DNA of 57,830 bases from Bordetella parapertussis (GTDB lineage Bacteria; Pseudomonadota; Gammaproteobacteria; Burkholderiales; Burkholderiaceae_B): positions 1 to 57,830 of the forward strand of contig CAMEAW010000006.1 of assembly GCA_945911685.1 (NCBI GenBank), written 5' to 3'. This document shows, in pieces, positions 57,360-57,830 of this stretch. The first letter of the stretch is position 1; every line of letters begins with the position of its first letter. The notes under the pieces are model-generated. The model saw only the letters and a list, made by a program, of their open reading frames with translations, made no database searches and was not told the DNA's origin. A program made the position numbers and the translations under genes.

Positions 57360-57830
57360 TCAATCTTTCACGACCGCGACCGCGGTCTTCAGCACCGCGT
57401 CAGATAGGCTCACACCTTGTTTCTTGGCAGCAACAAGATTAATTTGAACCTGAGGCCGGCTGATGATTTCTGGCGCAATCGCACCAGGCTTCACGCCACG
57501 CAAAATCCGGACAATCTGACGCCCTGCCGCAGCGCCCACCTCGCGCTCAGGCAGCACCAAGGCAGCCAACGCCCCCGCATGCACGTTTGAGGTATCAGCC
57601 GCCAGTAACGCCATTTTGGCGTCATTGGCGACTTTCACCACGCCCGAATAGGCAACTTGCGTATGCGAATCCCAAAAAGTGTGGATCGCATCGACCCGAC
57701 CAATCAAGCTACGCGCGGCCGCCGGGACATCTACAGCGCGCAGTGCCGCAACTTCAACCATGAGCATCCCCAACTTCGTTAGCTGCTCTTGAAACTCGCG
57801 AATCACCACGACCGAAGCTGCGTCAGTTGG
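57360..57830 (-). CDS. ABC-type substrate-binding protein (TrpX/ABC_sub_bind-like), C-terminal part
   Basis: The frame is open from the right edge to the stop at 57360; about 157 residues are visible and the start is outside the window. The final segment EVGAAAGRQIVRILRGVKPG followed by INLVAAKKQGVSLSDAVLKT is the conserved end of the ABC_sub_bind family, whose full length is about 320 residues. A GTG at 57809 inside the frame is not a real start. Members bind small molecules such as tryptophan; substrate here is unknown. Confidence 0.72.
   Translation of the reverse strand, partial: PTDAASVVVIREFQEQLTKLGMLMVEVAALRAVDVPAAARSLIGRVDAIHTFWDSHTQVAYSGVVKVANDAKMALLAADTSNVHAGALAALVLPEREVGAAAGRQIVRILRGVKPGAIAPEIISRPQVQINLVAAKKQGVSLSDAVLKTAVAVVKD

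Noticed and set aside
1..57830. CRISPR arrays, insertion sequences, prophage or integrase genes
   Set aside because: Looked for and not found; repeats seen are few, short and not spaced like a CRISPR array.

Overview
The window is a stretch of ordinary-looking chromosome from a betaproteobacterium, most likely of the order Burkholderiales and probably Alcaligenaceae-like. This rests on the look of the housekeeping proteins (AlaRS, ParC/ParE, Rho, GlnE, ClpB, Fnr, UvrC), on gene orders such as pdxJ-acpS-nagZ-uvrC-pgsA and ccoS-NOQP-G-H with a linked fnr, and on moderate GC by eye. I see no rRNA, tRNA, CRISPR array, transposase or integrase.

Layout. 1-3.6 kb: rpsP-rimM (rimM cut by the window edge), a TusA-family sulfurtransferase and alaS. 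3.7-12.8 kb: an eight-gene operon on the minus strand with the gene order of the IncI1/R64 thin (type IVb) pilus: pilL, N, O, P, Q, R, S, V. It lacks pilM, pilT, pilU and any shufflon or recombinase. 13-20 kb: an orphan UgpB-like binding protein, a 2Fe-2S flavin reductase and parE-parC. 20.4-25.7 kb: trxA and rho facing a large YhdP-type envelope protein. 25.8-33 kb: glnE, queH, a glycosyltransferase/YdjC-deacetylase pair, a DMT exporter and an Asp/Glu racemase-family protein. 33.3-39 kb: a complete dipeptide-type ABC importer (binding protein, two permeases, two ATPases). 39-42.6 kb: clpB with a sigma-32-like promoter, divergent from fnr. 42.6-45.5 kb: two acyl-CoA dehydrogenases and a MaoC-fold protein. 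45.5-52.2 kb: the cbb3 cytochrome oxidase cluster. 52.3-57.2 kb: pgsA, uvrC, nagZ, acpS and pdxJ. The right edge holds part of a substrate-binding protein.

How the genes work together. The cco genes encode a microaerobic cbb3 oxidase and its assembly factors. Two perfect or near-perfect FNR boxes lie upstream of ccoN and of the ccoI-like gene, a third lies upstream of fnr, and fnr itself has the iron-sulfur cysteine pattern. This makes a compact local oxygen-sensing circuit.

The most striking object is the ccoI-like gene. It keeps all eight membrane helices and the CPC motif of a copper P-type ATPase, but has lost the N-terminal metal domain, the actuator domain and the entire phosphorylation/nucleotide domain, all in frame. 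Its upstream FNR box sits exactly where a class II site would put the transcription start on the A of the start codon. The neighbouring ccoH is also short. The second notable object is the chromosomal R64-type pilus operon with a fixed, unshuffled PilV.
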